From assembly GCA_034008185.1 (NCBI GenBank), contig CM067081.1, forward strand, positions 13,205,821-13,269,820: DNA of 64,000 nt, read 5' to 3'. Position 1 is the stretch's first letter, and the number at the start of each line of letters is the position of its first letter. The notes beneath the pieces are model-generated. The model did not search any database and was not told the origin of the DNA. It saw only the letters and a list, made by a program, of their open reading frames with translations. Below are positions 25,206 through 35,859 of this stretch, in pieces. The position numbers and the translations under genes were made by a program. The DNA is from Gorsachius magnificus (Eukaryota > Chordata > Aves > Pelecaniformes > Ardeidae).

Positions 25206-26366
25206 TTAGTTTGAAGCCCTCTTTGCCAGCTTGGCAAGCCTATGACCGAAGATGCTCTTCCCCTTGTCTGACAGACAGACCCCATCAGCCCCCATCAGCC
25301 CAGGGTTCTCAAAGCAAGTCCCATGGCCTAAGTAGCCGAACCCCTGGCTTTGGCACCACTCCTGTAACCATTTGTTGATTCTCCAGATTTGACTGGCCCT
25401 TCCAAACCGCTTCCCTTTGACTGGGAGGATTGATGAAAAACCCACCTGTGCTCCAGAGTCCCTCACCGCTGCTCCCAGGGCTCTGCAGTCCTCCTTGCTG
25501 CTCCTCAGGCTGCTCCTGGCTGCATCACTGGTGCCCATGTGAAACAACACCAGCAGATGGTAGTCACTGGACTGTAGAAGGCCTGGCAGTCTCTCGGTGA
25601 CATCCCTGACACGAGCCCCCAGTAAGCAGTACACCTCTAGAGAGGGCGTCAGGGCGGCAATGGGCGCCTCCGTACCTCTCAGAAGAGTTGCCTACCCCTG
25701 CCACCCATCGCCGTTCCCTACTTGCGCTGGTTGCTGTACGGGGAGCAGATGGGGCTGCCTGACCTAGCTCCAGTGTCTCTCCTGGTGTGACGGGTCTTTC
25801 CTCTGCAGTCTGCAGAGTGGAGAAGCGGTTCTGCAAGGGCGCCTCAGGCTTTGGGGGAAGTCTCTGCCTCCTGCTGGTCCTTGCCATTGCAACCGTCCAT
25901 TCCTCTGCATTATTGGCCCCATTCCCTTCTGTGTGTGCCGTGGGGGGGTTTGGCTGTTTGGCCATGGGCTGTGGGTCCCCTGCAGACTGTGCTCAGAACC
26001 AGCTATCTGACTCCTTCTCAGCCTCCCTGATGTTACGCAGCCTCTCACCGCCTCCTGCAGCTCAGCCGCCTGCCGCAGCAGGTCCTGGGCACACCTTCTG
26101 CTCCTGCCCCTGGAGAAAGGTCTGGGCACTTCCCGCAGCCTGAGGTCTGTGCTGCAGCCTCTCCCTTCAGCAGCTCCATCTGGGTGGAGGCATTGGCCAC
26201 CGCTGGGGTAGAGACGGTCCAGGCCCCCCACCCGGAGCTGCAGCCTTTGCTCTCCCCCGGGGTGCCCTTGACCTGAGCCGACGGTCACAGGACGGTGCTC
26301 AGGAAACCCCCCTGCATGCTGTGATCCTCTGCTCCACTGTGGAACACGCATGCACTGGCTGATCAC
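25206..26366 (-). pseudogene. CR1 ORF1 relic with decayed esterase domain
   Basis: ORF1 of CR1 is a nucleic-acid-binding chaperone with a coiled coil and, in many copies, an SGNH-type esterase domain. Three overlapping minus-strand frames carry it. One, 26366-25764, includes a coiled-coil-like DLLRQAAELQEAV. A second, 25965-25564, begins just after an in-frame stop and includes PNPPTAHTEGNG. The third, 25634-25206, holds the esterase body (LLQSSDYHLLVLFHMGTSD; RINKWLQEWCQSQGFGYLGH). At least two frameshifts and one stop separate them. The catalytic blocks are altered: block I reads GNS instead of GDS (about 25690), block III GTSD instead of GTND (about 25530), and block V DGVC where the family has DGVH (about 25280). 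The enzyme would be inactive even if the frames were intact. Confidence 0.85.
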
Positions 26367-26370
26367 CTCT

Positions 26371-28084
26371 TGAGTGCCTTGGTTGTGGTTACACCATGTG
26401 TAAATCTGTCATGTGTTTTGCATATGGCTTGTGTTAATTACTTCAGTCATCTTGATGGTAAATTAGCAAAGTTTGTTTTGTTTGTGAATAACAATAGCAA
26501 TGTACCACAGAGGAACACCATGAGAGTTAATTAACATTGCCTAACCGATTTGATATTCCTTGGATAAAAGCTCTGTACAAGCCGATTATTCTCGCTCTTC
26601 AGGGGAGGCTGTGGTACCTTCGCTCACGCATGGCAGTGACTTGCTTCACAACAAAACCCAGCAGAGCTCACTGAACTTCCTTCAGCAGCACTGACATACA
26701 CAGATCACGAGCTAGCCCTCCCTTCTCCTGTGTTACCAGTGATTAATACATACTTAGTACCATGGCAGTGAAGAAAAATCATACTCATTTATTTGTGAGT
26801 GTGTGGCTGTATAGTTAAAATATAAAATAGTGTAAAGTTAATCTAAACTATAATCCATATCTGCATACAAACGCTGCTGTAAAAAGTGTTTTCCACTTTA
26901 AACTGCAAACCACATATAGACTATGTAAGACGAATACTGCTGAGCTGTATGGGAGATAGAGAGTTTTGCAGCTGGAATAATAATTATTCTCTGAGTGAGG
27001 ATCATGGCTAGACAGGTTGGAGGAGGAGAAGAAGGAGAAGGCCATCAGTGGAAGAGGGTGTAGCTTGCTGGAAATGCTTTTTAAGAATTGCTTCAGCATC
27101 TGCTGGTGATATTGATAGCTGGTTCTGCTAAGTGAGGTAGAATCACACACCTTTCTGCATATGTGTGTTTACTTACATAAATGCATGAGATGCAGTCTGT
27201 AAAAACTGTGCTTTATGTCATATTTATACCAGCAAGAGAAAAGGAGGCATATCTGTGCTTACCTGAATGTCCAGGAAGAGATGAAAGGATTTTTGAGAAC
27301 ATCTGGATGAAGGGAATAATAATGAAAGCATAAAGGTGACTCATGACAAACTTTACAAGAAATGATTGGATCAGGTGGGGAAATATGTGAAGTGTGGTTA
27401 ACAGCGAGAGAAGCATTCAAAGAGCAAGAGTGGTAATGGTGAGAGCCAGAGAATGAAAGTCCCCTGGAAAAAGCAGCCCGGCTGGACACGCGCTACCCAA
27501 TTATGTGTTTGGGAATCTGCTGGGAACAATTTTTCATGTACTTGTTGTGTTTAAAGTGGACAGAATTATTAATACAGAAGGAATCAAAATCAGGAGGGAA
27601 CCGGGGGAAAGCTATCCCCAAAAGTTATGATTCGTAATCTCGAGGGAAAGAGGAGAAAGAAGCAGCCCACCAATCAACTTTGCAGATGTGGAGAAGACAG
27701 AATGTGTAACAAGAAACTTGTGACTTCATTGGAACTTCTTCAAGAGAGAAGAGTCAAAGAACGATGCAAAAAATCACAACAAATATTTCTGAGGATTTGC
27801 AAGGCTTATGGTCAAAATAAGAGAACAGCATGAAATACAGTACAGATAGCAAGGAATATAAGAAAAAAAAAATCTATATATCTATTAGAACAATAATCTG
27901 ACAGGGACTTCAAACATTTTGGAAGATGGGCTTAAAACTGAAAATAATCTTGTTAACATCACATATAGATGGTTTAAAATCACAACAGTGGAATTTAATA
28001 AAAAGCAATCCAAAGAGTATCCTTTAGGAAAGAAAAAAAAACATATACAGAGTGGAGGAAAGTGATTACTCCACAGTGCTGTGC
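26371..28084. other. Single-copy DNA, no gene recognised
   Basis: AT-rich. On the minus strand near 27.26-27.30 kb a donor-like CATTCAG/GTAAGCAC is preceded by a pyrimidine-rich acceptor-like tract (CCCTTCATCCAG), enclosing about 40 nt. This is a microexon-like coincidence and is not supported further. A GGA/GAA-rich patch occurs at about 27020-27040. Confidence 0.45.
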
Positions 28085-28640
28085 AAAAAGGTCTGGTGGT
28101 GGTGTTGGATCATAGCCTGAAGACGGGTCAACAATGTGCTGTTGGCATGGGGAGTACTGATGTCTCTCCTGAATGCATTGACATGTCCTAGGTGAGACAT
28201 GACGTTAAGTAATTTCTTTTACTTCACATTTACAAAATCTATACTGAAGTACTGTTTTGGTTGTCACATTTTAGGAAAAATGAGGACTAACTTGAAAGGG
28301 GCTCAACAGAGAGAAATGTGACCTATTGAGAAAAAACTGGAGGAATTGCCTTGTCTAGAAAAGAGGAGAAGTGGGGAGCAGGGCTGAAGTCTTCAACCAT
28401 ATTGAAGGTGTAAGGAGACTGGTGATCAATGATTCTCCATGTCCATGGAGGGTAGGATGATAAGTAATCAGCCAATTTGTAGCAAGGGAGATTTAGGTTA
28501 GATATTAGGAGAAACTTTCTAACTATAAGGATAGTTAAGCACTGGAATAGATTGCCTTGGGAGTCTGTGCAGTGCCAGGCACTGTCAGTTTTTAAGAAAG
28601 ATCTAGTCTGTCAGAGGTGGTCTAAGGCTAGCTGAGCTTG
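28085..28640 (+). mobile_element. Old, diverged CR1/L3-type LINE fragment
   Basis: Plus-strand relic of the end of ORF2 and the 3' UTR. Recognisable landmarks in order: GGTGGTGTTGGATCATAGCC and GGTCAACAATGTGCTG (the 'VVDHSLKTGQQCA'-like block); GGCTCAACAGAGAGAAATGT; GAGATTTAGGTTAGATATTA; AAGCACTGGAATAGATTGCC. There are numerous substitutions and gaps and no terminal ATTCTATG repeat, so it is much older than the 4.8-kb copy. Confidence 0.8.
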
Positions 28641-29408
28641 TCTGAAAGCTGTAGGAGCTGATGGCCCCTTAAAATTCCTCCCTTCCCTGCAGTACTGTCA
28701 CACATATTATGTAGATAATGTAATACATAGTGAGTAAACCCTCTCATAAAAGTTGACGGTTTTGCATCTTATCAGCCATCATCTTCACAACAGATTTTTA
28801 AAATGGTGAGGGCCTTCACAGCATGGGGAAAGACATATGCAGCGAGCTTCAATGGCTTGGGAAGTACCTGGGAAGTCTGAATCTGAACAGCTTACTGCAT
28901 AGTTTTGTTTCACCAAGTTGAGTCTCTTCACGTTACCTTTGCAGAAATTAAAATGTAGTGAGGCACTGATGGTTCATCCATGTGACCTTCTAACAGGTGC
29001 TTTACTGCAGAAGAAGTCACTAGGAAGTTTCATGCACCATTGCTGGGTAGTATCTTTTATTTTCCTTAACGTAATTCCATACTGCCTGTGGGAAGCAGGG
29101 CAATAGAGCCAAAATGAATAGAACCCTTCTGCAGCCTTAACTGAGGGCTCGATTCTGCAATCTACTGTTTGGAAGCCAGCTGTAAAGTGAATATGTTTTC
29201 AGATGCACAGAAAGGAAAAGAGTATGTAATTTAGATAATTTCTTCCTAGATGAGATGGAGTAATGAACTGAAAGGATGACAAAATCTGCTATCTGTCCAG
29301 CTTGGTAAATTCTTAATCAAAGATGATTTACCTGTACTTAAATTTAAAAAAGCTATATTTAGATTAAAACCAGTTTCTTTTATGGTAGTTTTAGGGATGC
29401 TTGTTCAC
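28641..29408. other. Single-copy DNA, no gene recognised
   Basis: Nothing recognisable; one 62-codon frame at 28918-29106 is within chance expectation. Confidence 0.5.
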
Positions 29409-30055
29409 AGAATCATAGAGTAGCAGAACAATACAGGCTGGGAGGTACCAACTCCAGTCCAAGCCCCTGCTCGCAGCAGGTCCAGGACCTTGTCCAGTCA
29501 AGCTGCAAGTATCTCCAAACACAGAGATTCCACCACCTCTCTGGGCAGCCTGGTCTCATAATTGACCACCCTCATGATCAAAATGTTTTCCTGATGTGTA
29601 ACTGGAATTTCCTATGTTGCAGCTCATGACTGTTACCTTTAGTCCTTTTGCTGTCAGCCTCAGCCTCTGAGAAGTGTTGGCCTCTGTCTGCTCCAAACTC
29701 TCCTACGAGGTATTTCTTTTCAGGGTAACAACAAGATCCTCTCTGAGCCTTCTCTTCTCCAGCCTGAACAAACCCACTTCCCTCACAGGGCAAGAGCTCC
29801 AGCCCTTCACTGGACTTGCTCCAGTTTATGCTTTCTTCTACAAATATAATCTTGTGAGTGCTGAGTAGAGGGGAAAGATCATCCCTTTTGATCTGCCCAG
29901 GAGTCTGTTGGCCTTATTTGCTGCCAGGACACATTGCTGGGACATGTTGTCCATGAAGGCCCCTAAGTACTTTTCTGCAAAGCTACTTTGCAGCCAGACA
30001 GCACCACACCTACACTGTTGTGTAGGGTTGTTGTGTTCCGGGTGCAATTTCAAAG
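29409..30055 (-). mobile_element. CR1 LINE, minus strand, 5'-truncated
   Basis: Minus-strand copy of about 650 bp. The tail is at the left (AGAATCATAGAGTAGCAGAA), followed by 3' UTR motifs on the plus strand (CACCTCTCTGGGCAGCCTGG). The ORF2 C-terminus is at 30053-29838, where AFMDNMSQQCVLAANKANRL is the diverged 'D..LN.SQQ.VLAA..AN' block. The UTR differs from the copies at 7.7 and 38.7 kb, indicating another subfamily. Frames are broken and the copy is inactive. Confidence 0.9.
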
Positions 30056-30737
30056 GCAGATGCTAGATTTGAAATGCCATGTCAAGGAACTCTGAGGCTG
30101 TGTTTACACTAGTAAAATAAAATTAACCTTGCCACAGGCCTGAACACTGAAACCTGGTTGTACACACTGTGAAATTATTAGCGTAATCCCTGGCATGATT
30201 CTGGCCTTGTCTACTAGCATGATAAATCTTGGGCATGGTCTGGTGTTTGTTAGAGATCAGCATTGCTGGTGTCTGCCTTGTATCAGAGATTAGAGAATTG
30301 AGTTGTATGCACCTGATCTGTACCTCACCTGCTGGCCTCAGTGCAGACCCTGCTCCTTGGTTCGTATTGCTTATTAGTTTAAATGTACCTTCAGAGTTTT
30401 GGGAGAAGGTTCCTTCACCTGCTAGTGGATGAATTGTGTGCCTAATGAGCTTAGTACACAGCCTGTAGGGTTTGGCCCCCCCATTGAATAGTTATATGAC
30501 TTCTGCTTTGATAACTTTAGACGAAAGTTAATGGTCACTTAGGAATTGAACGCTCCTAAAGGTATGATATCGGTGACATATTTGAAGGTACAGATTAATG
30601 TCTTTGCGCCACTCTGAGGTTTAATTGTGAGAAAAGGTGTGTGCATAGTGTCCAAGTGAGTAATTTTATGGCACTGGGGATTGTGGTGTGTCAAGCGTAG
30701 TAAATATTGGAAAGAAAAAAATTGGAAAGAAAATAAA
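30056..30737. other. Single-copy DNA between CR1 and LTR
   Basis: No coding region or repeat recognised. The final bases include a short direct duplication (ATTGGAAAGAAAA, twice, at about 30706-30734) just outside the LTR. Confidence 0.5.
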
Positions 30738-30784
30738 AGGTTAGAGCCGAGGGCTGAGATAAAGACAGTTTAATAAGAGAAAAT

Positions 30785-30812
30785 AATAATAATAGTAATA
30801 ATGAGAATGATA
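30785..30812. repeat. (AAT)n-like trinucleotide repeat inside the LTR
   Basis: AATAATAATAATAGTAATAATGA, an imperfect trinucleotide tract that seems to have expanded within the R/U5 side of the LTR and is not present in the copy at 35.86 kb. Confidence 0.7.
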
Positions 30813-30910
30813 ACAAAATATACAGAATATACAAAATGAATGATGCACAATGCAATTGCTCACCACCCGCCAACCGATGCCCAGCCCGTCCCGAGCAGCA
30901 GTCACTCCCT

Positions 30911-30946
30911 GAGCTGCGATCAGTACCCGAGCCGTGATCAGTACCT
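30911..30946. repeat. 18-bp tandem duplication inside the LTR
   Basis: GAGCTGCGATCAGTACCC is followed by GAGCCGTGATCAGTACCT and then GAGG. The two units differ at four positions. It is a local duplication next to the core-promoter side of the LTR. Confidence 0.75.
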
Positions 30947-31212
30947 GAGGAGCAACCCCCCCGAGCATGACATTATATGGTATGGAATAGCTCTTTGGAC
31001 AGTTTGGGTCCTAGCTGTACTGTACTCCCAGCTTGTTATGCACCTGGCCGAGCAGGAGAAGCTCAAAAAGTCCTTGAGCAGTCTGAGCACTACTTGGCAA
31101 CAACTAAAAACATCAGCGTGTTATCAACATTCTTCTAGTACTAAATCCAAAGCACAGCACTATGCTAGCTTCTGTGAAGAAAACTAACTCTATCGCAGCC
31201 GAAACCAGGACA

Positions 31213-31924
31213 GGTTCTTGGTTGTTTCTGTTTCATCTCTGTCAACCCCAGTGCCTGAAAAGGAAATATAGACATTTGTGTCTGGAGTGTATTCCTCCAC
31301 TGAGGCATCCACATGAAAGAGTCAGGATGCTTGATGTCAGGTTTTTAATTTTGCCTTGTAAGCACAAGTGCAAATAAGGTTATTCATTTTTAGAATTATT
31401 AGGGACAGACATTATTCAATATGGATGTTTAGTAATTACTGAGAGAGGAACAAAAATAATTAATCCTCTGCCTACTTTTCTGGCTTTCATCCAGTCAGTA
31501 GAGTGGGTCTTGTAAGGTACAAGCAATAGGAACCTGCTGTGGCCACCCTCACAGTGCTTCAGGTTTAGTCCCGCTGGAGCAAATAGCTGTTTCCATACAG
31601 ACCTCTCACAGTGCCCCCATGACATCTAGAAGGCTTTTTTTACTGACCACTTCTGACCATTGGGAGTTGCAGGAGGGACCTGCAGCTGGAACAGCATGGT
31701 GAGAGTCCCTTGTCTGTCCAACCACTGGAGTTCCCTCCAGGGTGTGTCCTTGGGCAACCTGGTCAGCTTCCCTCTTGGAGCATGCTTTCACTCTGCCCTT
31801 ATTGTTTCAGGAGATAGTAGCATATATCAAACGGTGCTGCTAATAGGGTAATGGGGAGCATTAAGTCCTGAACCTGGTTCAGCATAACCCTACAAAACAA
31901 TGGAGACTCGGTGTGGACTGGATG
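31213..31924. other. Single-copy DNA, no gene recognised
   Basis: No recognisable gene or repeat; frames up to about 71 codons on both strands. Confidence 0.5.
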
Positions 31925-32165
31925 GTGTAGACAGTTTTCTTTCTACAGGGATCAGGGAGTCATGGTGGACAACAATTTGAACAAGAGTCAGCAACGCGCC
32001 CTTGCAGTGAAGAAGGGTGCAGAACCACATCCTGGGCTGCATTAGTGAAAATGTAGGCAGCAGGTTGAGGGCCATCATCCTTTCCCTCTACTTGGGACTT
32101 ATGAGTGACACCTGGAGCACTGTGTCTGGTGTTGGGCTCCCCAGTAACCTGGAATATCCCCATTC
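31925..32165 (+). mobile_element. Diverged CR1 LINE fragment from ORF2
   Basis: Plus-strand remnant of the reverse transcriptase C-terminal region. GGGATCAGGGAGTCATGGTG, then GACAACAATTTGAACAAGAG and TCAGCAACGCGCCCTTGCAG, encode the 'D.GVMVDNNLNKSQQRALAVKK' type block. Further on, CACCTGGAGCACTGTGTCTG and GTTGGGCTCC match the 'HLE.C...W.P' block. It lacks both the 5' part and the 3' UTR and is inactive. Confidence 0.8.
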
Positions 32166-35100
32166 ACCCCCTGCAGCTCCATTTTGCCTGGTCTACCTCA
32201 ACTGAGGAAGCTAGTCACAGCTGAGGCTGGGCTAGCGCTTGCATAACAGGAGGTTCAAAAAGGCTTGTGTGTTTTAAGAGTACAGGTTCCTCTGATTTTT
32301 AATGGAAACATTGTGCTGCAAATTCCTATGAGCCCGTTTGATGATCACATCCATTGATGATCACATCCATGCTAACGAATGTTCAAAGCAGTCCTTGGGC
32401 AGAGACAAAGGTCTGCATGTGTAGGATCTGCAGGAGGAGGATTTAAAGGTAGAGAGAGACTATGCTTCATCTTCACAATTATTATCTTCATTAATAATTT
32501 TGTTCAGCTCTTGATTCACCCTGGGATTATTGGGAGAGCTTCCTTAGTGTGCTTTGAGCCTTAAATTCGCCAACACTTTCTGTACCACCAGGCCTCAAGT
32601 GTAAGTTATGAGAGAATAAAGCATATAACAAACTCCTACACAAGCCATAGGTTTTGGGCTATTTAAATTACAGCTGGGAGAGGGGAAATCGTGCTAAATC
32701 TTTGGGGGGTACTTGCTCAAAGAGCTGGAAAGATTCAGCACAGTTTCTCTCTGTTTTATGGCTTCCTCACTCAGATGCAACAATAAAAATGTTCCACTGG
32801 ATTAGCTGCGTGGCTGAACTGTGATTTCTTTGCAACACTTTTTCACACTCTGAAAGCCTAGTGACAAGCAATCAAGAAAATGTTAATTGGGATGATTGCC
32901 CCCAGGGGACCCTGGGGTCCTGGGAAGTTGAAGGTTTTCATTAATTCTGTAGGGCTGCAAATAACGTTTCTTATCCCCAGGAAATGTCTTCAAACTGTGG
33001 TAAAATATGAATTTCCAAGTAAAGGTAAACTCTCCAGACCTTTTTACTTCACCTCCTAGAGGGTCTTTTTTAACATATTTTTGTCTCCAGGCTTCTTTGC
33101 CTTTTGATGGTTTCCCACAGACTTGTACTAAGAGGGGATTGGGGTTAAGGGGATAATTATGCTGCTCCTCAGTCCCTCAGTTCAAGCACACAGAAGAGGA
33201 GCCGGTGACCAGGTCCCTTCTTTGCAGACCTGCAGCCACAGCACAGTCTGCAACCTCAGGGACAAGAGGTAGCTCCTCCTTTTACCTCTTGGTCATCCTG
33301 GCCATCCCAGCCACCCTGACCAGCTAGAAGGCATGCAGTGGCTTGTTTCCCCATGTCTTACATCATGGTCTCATGAAAAGAACAATAAATGCATTGGCCG
33401 GATTTCTTCTCTCTCTTTTTTTTTTTTTACAGTCCTCATTGAAAATAATTGAAGAGCCTGTCACTTAAACTGCCATCAGTAAGCTCATTTCAACAGCTTG
33501 TTTAATCGACAGCCTGCTTCACACATCTTGGAGTTAGTGCCTTGGCTTGTTTGCCTGCCAGGCTCCAGGGCTTTGTCCAGATGAGCATCTACACCTATGC
33601 AAAACAGTTTGTTGTCAGCTCTGGGGGCATTTTGTGGCAGTGTCTATAGGAGCTGCAGAGGTCTGGAGAAGCGGGGACGTGGCATGTGTCTGACGCAGCA
33701 GTAGTTGCCTCTTTTCTTCTGTCCTGCATGTTTGTAAGATTAATATGGCTTTCCTTGGAGATGGGGTAGCTATTTGCTATCAGTAAAAGTTAATGTACCA
33801 GGGGAATTTATAGGAAAAATGCATTTAGTTAAGAGTTCATGGCTGTTGAATCCACCCACCCATCACTCAATGTAAGTGAATTCTGGCAACAGAGGTTTTA
33901 TTATTGCCATGGCTTTGACAGATGATGATGTTTGTCTAAGTAAATGCTTTCTTTCTGAGTGCCTCATTACCGTTAGGAGAGGATTCAGCTGCAGAAAGGG
34001 AAGGGATTTCTTACCCTCCCAGTGGCGGCAGGTGCCGTGGAGCCAGTGAGCCTGAAGTGCCCTCCGTGGTGGGAAACCGCTGGAAAGAGGAGCAGAGCAG
34101 CCCTCTCGCACCAAACCTTAGAGGGCCACTCTCCAGGGGCATCTCTCTGGCCTGCAACAAGCCATGTTCCTTATCAACTGCACACTGAGGACCACTAATA
34201 ACCTTTTGCTACATTAAACATTATTATTTTCTGTATCTGGCTGGTGGTTTTTATGAGTCTTCCAGGAAGCTCAGATACTGCAGTAGCTTCCCTGAAACAC
34301 AAAGTGTGAGCCTGCTTGGTTATCATAGTGGCTTGTGCTCCTCCAGCAGATGTGAAAGAAAGTGGGGCTCATTTGGCTAAAGCTCTTGGCTAGTAGGATG
34401 AGCATCCCTCAGGCTCTGCTACGTGTTGGCGAGTGCCGCTCCATGTTCCACCTCTGTGGACTCACCTCTGAAAATCAGTGCAAAGCTGAAGGATGAACCC
34501 CCATGAACCCTGCAGGGTTTGATTTGCCACTTATTGCTATGTTGTGTTCTTCAGCTGTAGCTTGCCTGCAGGTTTTTAACAGTAAATACAGCAGTAGACT
34601 CACCTGGCTGAAGATTAGCAAACTAACACTTCACTGGGGTCACCCAAGAGTGGTGGAGCAGAGATGAGAGCTCCTGTCTAGACTTCAAAAGCTCTTCTCT
34701 GATTCCTGGGCCACTGTGTCTCTGAGCTGAACAGGAATCAGCCCTTTTATCTTTTAACACAATTCTTCATGAGGACTGCATTTCTAATTCCTTATTTCCC
34801 TCCCGTAACAGCCCTTGGTATCCTGATGAGATGCTCTTGCTAGGTCTGCAGCAGCTGCCGCTGCTGACCGCTCCTGCACGATGCTGTGTCCCCCTTGCTG
34901 CCTTGCACTGCTCTCCTGGCCTGAAAATGAAAAGCAGAAGAGAAACAAGTAAATATGAATGTATGTGTTATTCATTCTTTATATGTTACATTAAAAGAAA
35001 CATAAGTCAGGAAATGCATTTGTATTTCAGAATTTTCACATATACCTTTCTGTAGCCTGCTTGGTAAAGGCAAACCAATGGAATATAAGGAAAACACAAT

Positions 35101-35170
35101 CCTGAAAGGGAATATGGATATTTTGGATCTCATGTGAAACACCAAAAAAAAGTGAAGTTTCTACTCTGTA
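32166..35170. other. Single-copy DNA with a 16-bp tandem duplication
   Basis: No gene recognised; frames under 85 codons. It contains the duplication at 32339-32370, a T-run near 33415-33430 and a short GC inverted repeat at about 32900-32917 (CCCCAGG, four bases, CCTGGGG). Confidence 0.5.
32339..32370. repeat. Exact 16-bp tandem duplication
   Basis: TGATGATCACATCCAT occurs twice with no gap and no mismatch (32339-32354 and 32355-32370). A perfect copy implies a recent event, by slippage or as the footprint of break repair. Confidence 0.9.
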
Positions 35171-35803
35171 TTAGAGAGCATTGACCAAGAACTGTGATTT
35201 ATTTTTGCATTTGTATGTAATTACTGTGGGGTGACAGCCAGTAAGATGAGTAATTCCTCCACTTGTTACCTGTGCTGACCGCCAGGCAGGGTGGCTTCTG
35301 CTATCACCAAAGTGCAGATCCACATCAGGATCCAGACCAGCAGCTTCCCTATCGACTGTTCCCATCTTGTGTTGCTGGGAGCGCACCTCAGGAAAGTCAG
35401 ACACGGGGGTGAACACTGGTGTGTTTTCTGAGTTATCCCACACCTGAATGCAGCACAGTGCAGATTCAAGAGACATAATCTGGGTGAAGGCTTTGGACTG
35501 GAGTCTCTGCACTGCTGAGGAAAGGTTTTCACAAATGTTTTGCACTTGTGTTTTACCTTTGAGGATCTCAAAGAAAAAAATTTTTGAGGGTGAATTTAGA
35601 AAAAGCAGAGTTAAAAACAACAAAAAGGCTGTACTTTCTGTTAGAGAATTTTGTTCTCCCCCCTGTTGGTTTTGTTCCCCCAGCCTGCCTCCATCCCCCC
35701 ACGCCCCTTTTCGTGGGCCTGTCACAGTGTCCATTGCCCTCTGATGCTGCCGGTTGGCACTGCCTGTGGAGCTGACCTCCATGCGTGGTTTGGGGTAGCT
35801 CAC
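35171..35803 (-). other. 210-codon open frame beside an LTR, unknown
   Basis: The longest open frame in the window (210 codons) lies on the minus strand, 57 bases downstream of the LTR at 35860-36431 in the LTR's own transcriptional direction. It has no recognisable retroviral motif: no zinc knuckle, protease triad or polymerase motif. The overlapping alternative minus-strand frame at 35571-35266 ends in a strongly hydrophobic segment (KLLVWILMWICTLVIAEA). A primer-binding site starting TGG is not seen next to the LTR. It could be a relic of a retroviral internal region or a chance frame; no function is claimed. Confidence 0.2.
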
Positions 35804-35859
35804 CCGCTGGACCCATGCGTTGGCTTAATCAGGGATATGCAAGTTACTGCAAGAATCGG

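Larger units (their letters stand above)
23857..26370 (-). mobile_element. Large CR1 LINE copy lacking its 3' end
   Basis: A 2.5-kb CR1 retrotransposon read on the minus strand, covering ORF1, the ORF2 endonuclease and the beginning of reverse transcriptase. At its right edge (26370) it is in ORF1 or the 5' region. At its left edge it stops inside the reverse transcriptase, at codons reading HGFTKGKLCPTNLVTFYS, just past which the sequence becomes unrelated and AT-rich. The 3' part of ORF2, the 3' UTR and the ATTCTATG tail are all absent. CR1 insertions normally keep the 3' end and lose the 5' end, so this copy has lost its tail after insertion by deletion or rearrangement. It also has an internal deletion near 24160. 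All reading frames are broken, so the copy is dead. Confidence 0.93.
30738..31212 (-). mobile_element. Solo LTR of an avian endogenous retrovirus, left end incomplete
   Basis: Read on the minus strand this is a retroviral LTR: the start at 31212 reads TGTCCTGGTTTCGGCTGCGA and continues TAGAGTTAGTTTTCTTCACA. The polyadenylation signal ATTAAA (complement of TTTAAT at 30769-30774) lies in the conserved AGACAGTTTAATA block. The U5 terminal part, seen in the copy at 35.86 kb, is missing or unrecognisable at the left edge. Near the expected core promoter it has a duplicated 18-bp unit, and the TATA-like box of the other copy is absent. No gag, pol or env follows on either side, so it is a solo LTR, left by recombination between two LTRs. 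Assignment to ERVL (class III) is from memory and tentative. Confidence 0.8.

Noticed and set aside
27259..27300. Minus-strand 40-nt microexon with a CAG/GTAAGC donor
   Set aside because: The surrounding minus strand is pyrimidine-rich throughout, so acceptor-like tracts are uninformative.
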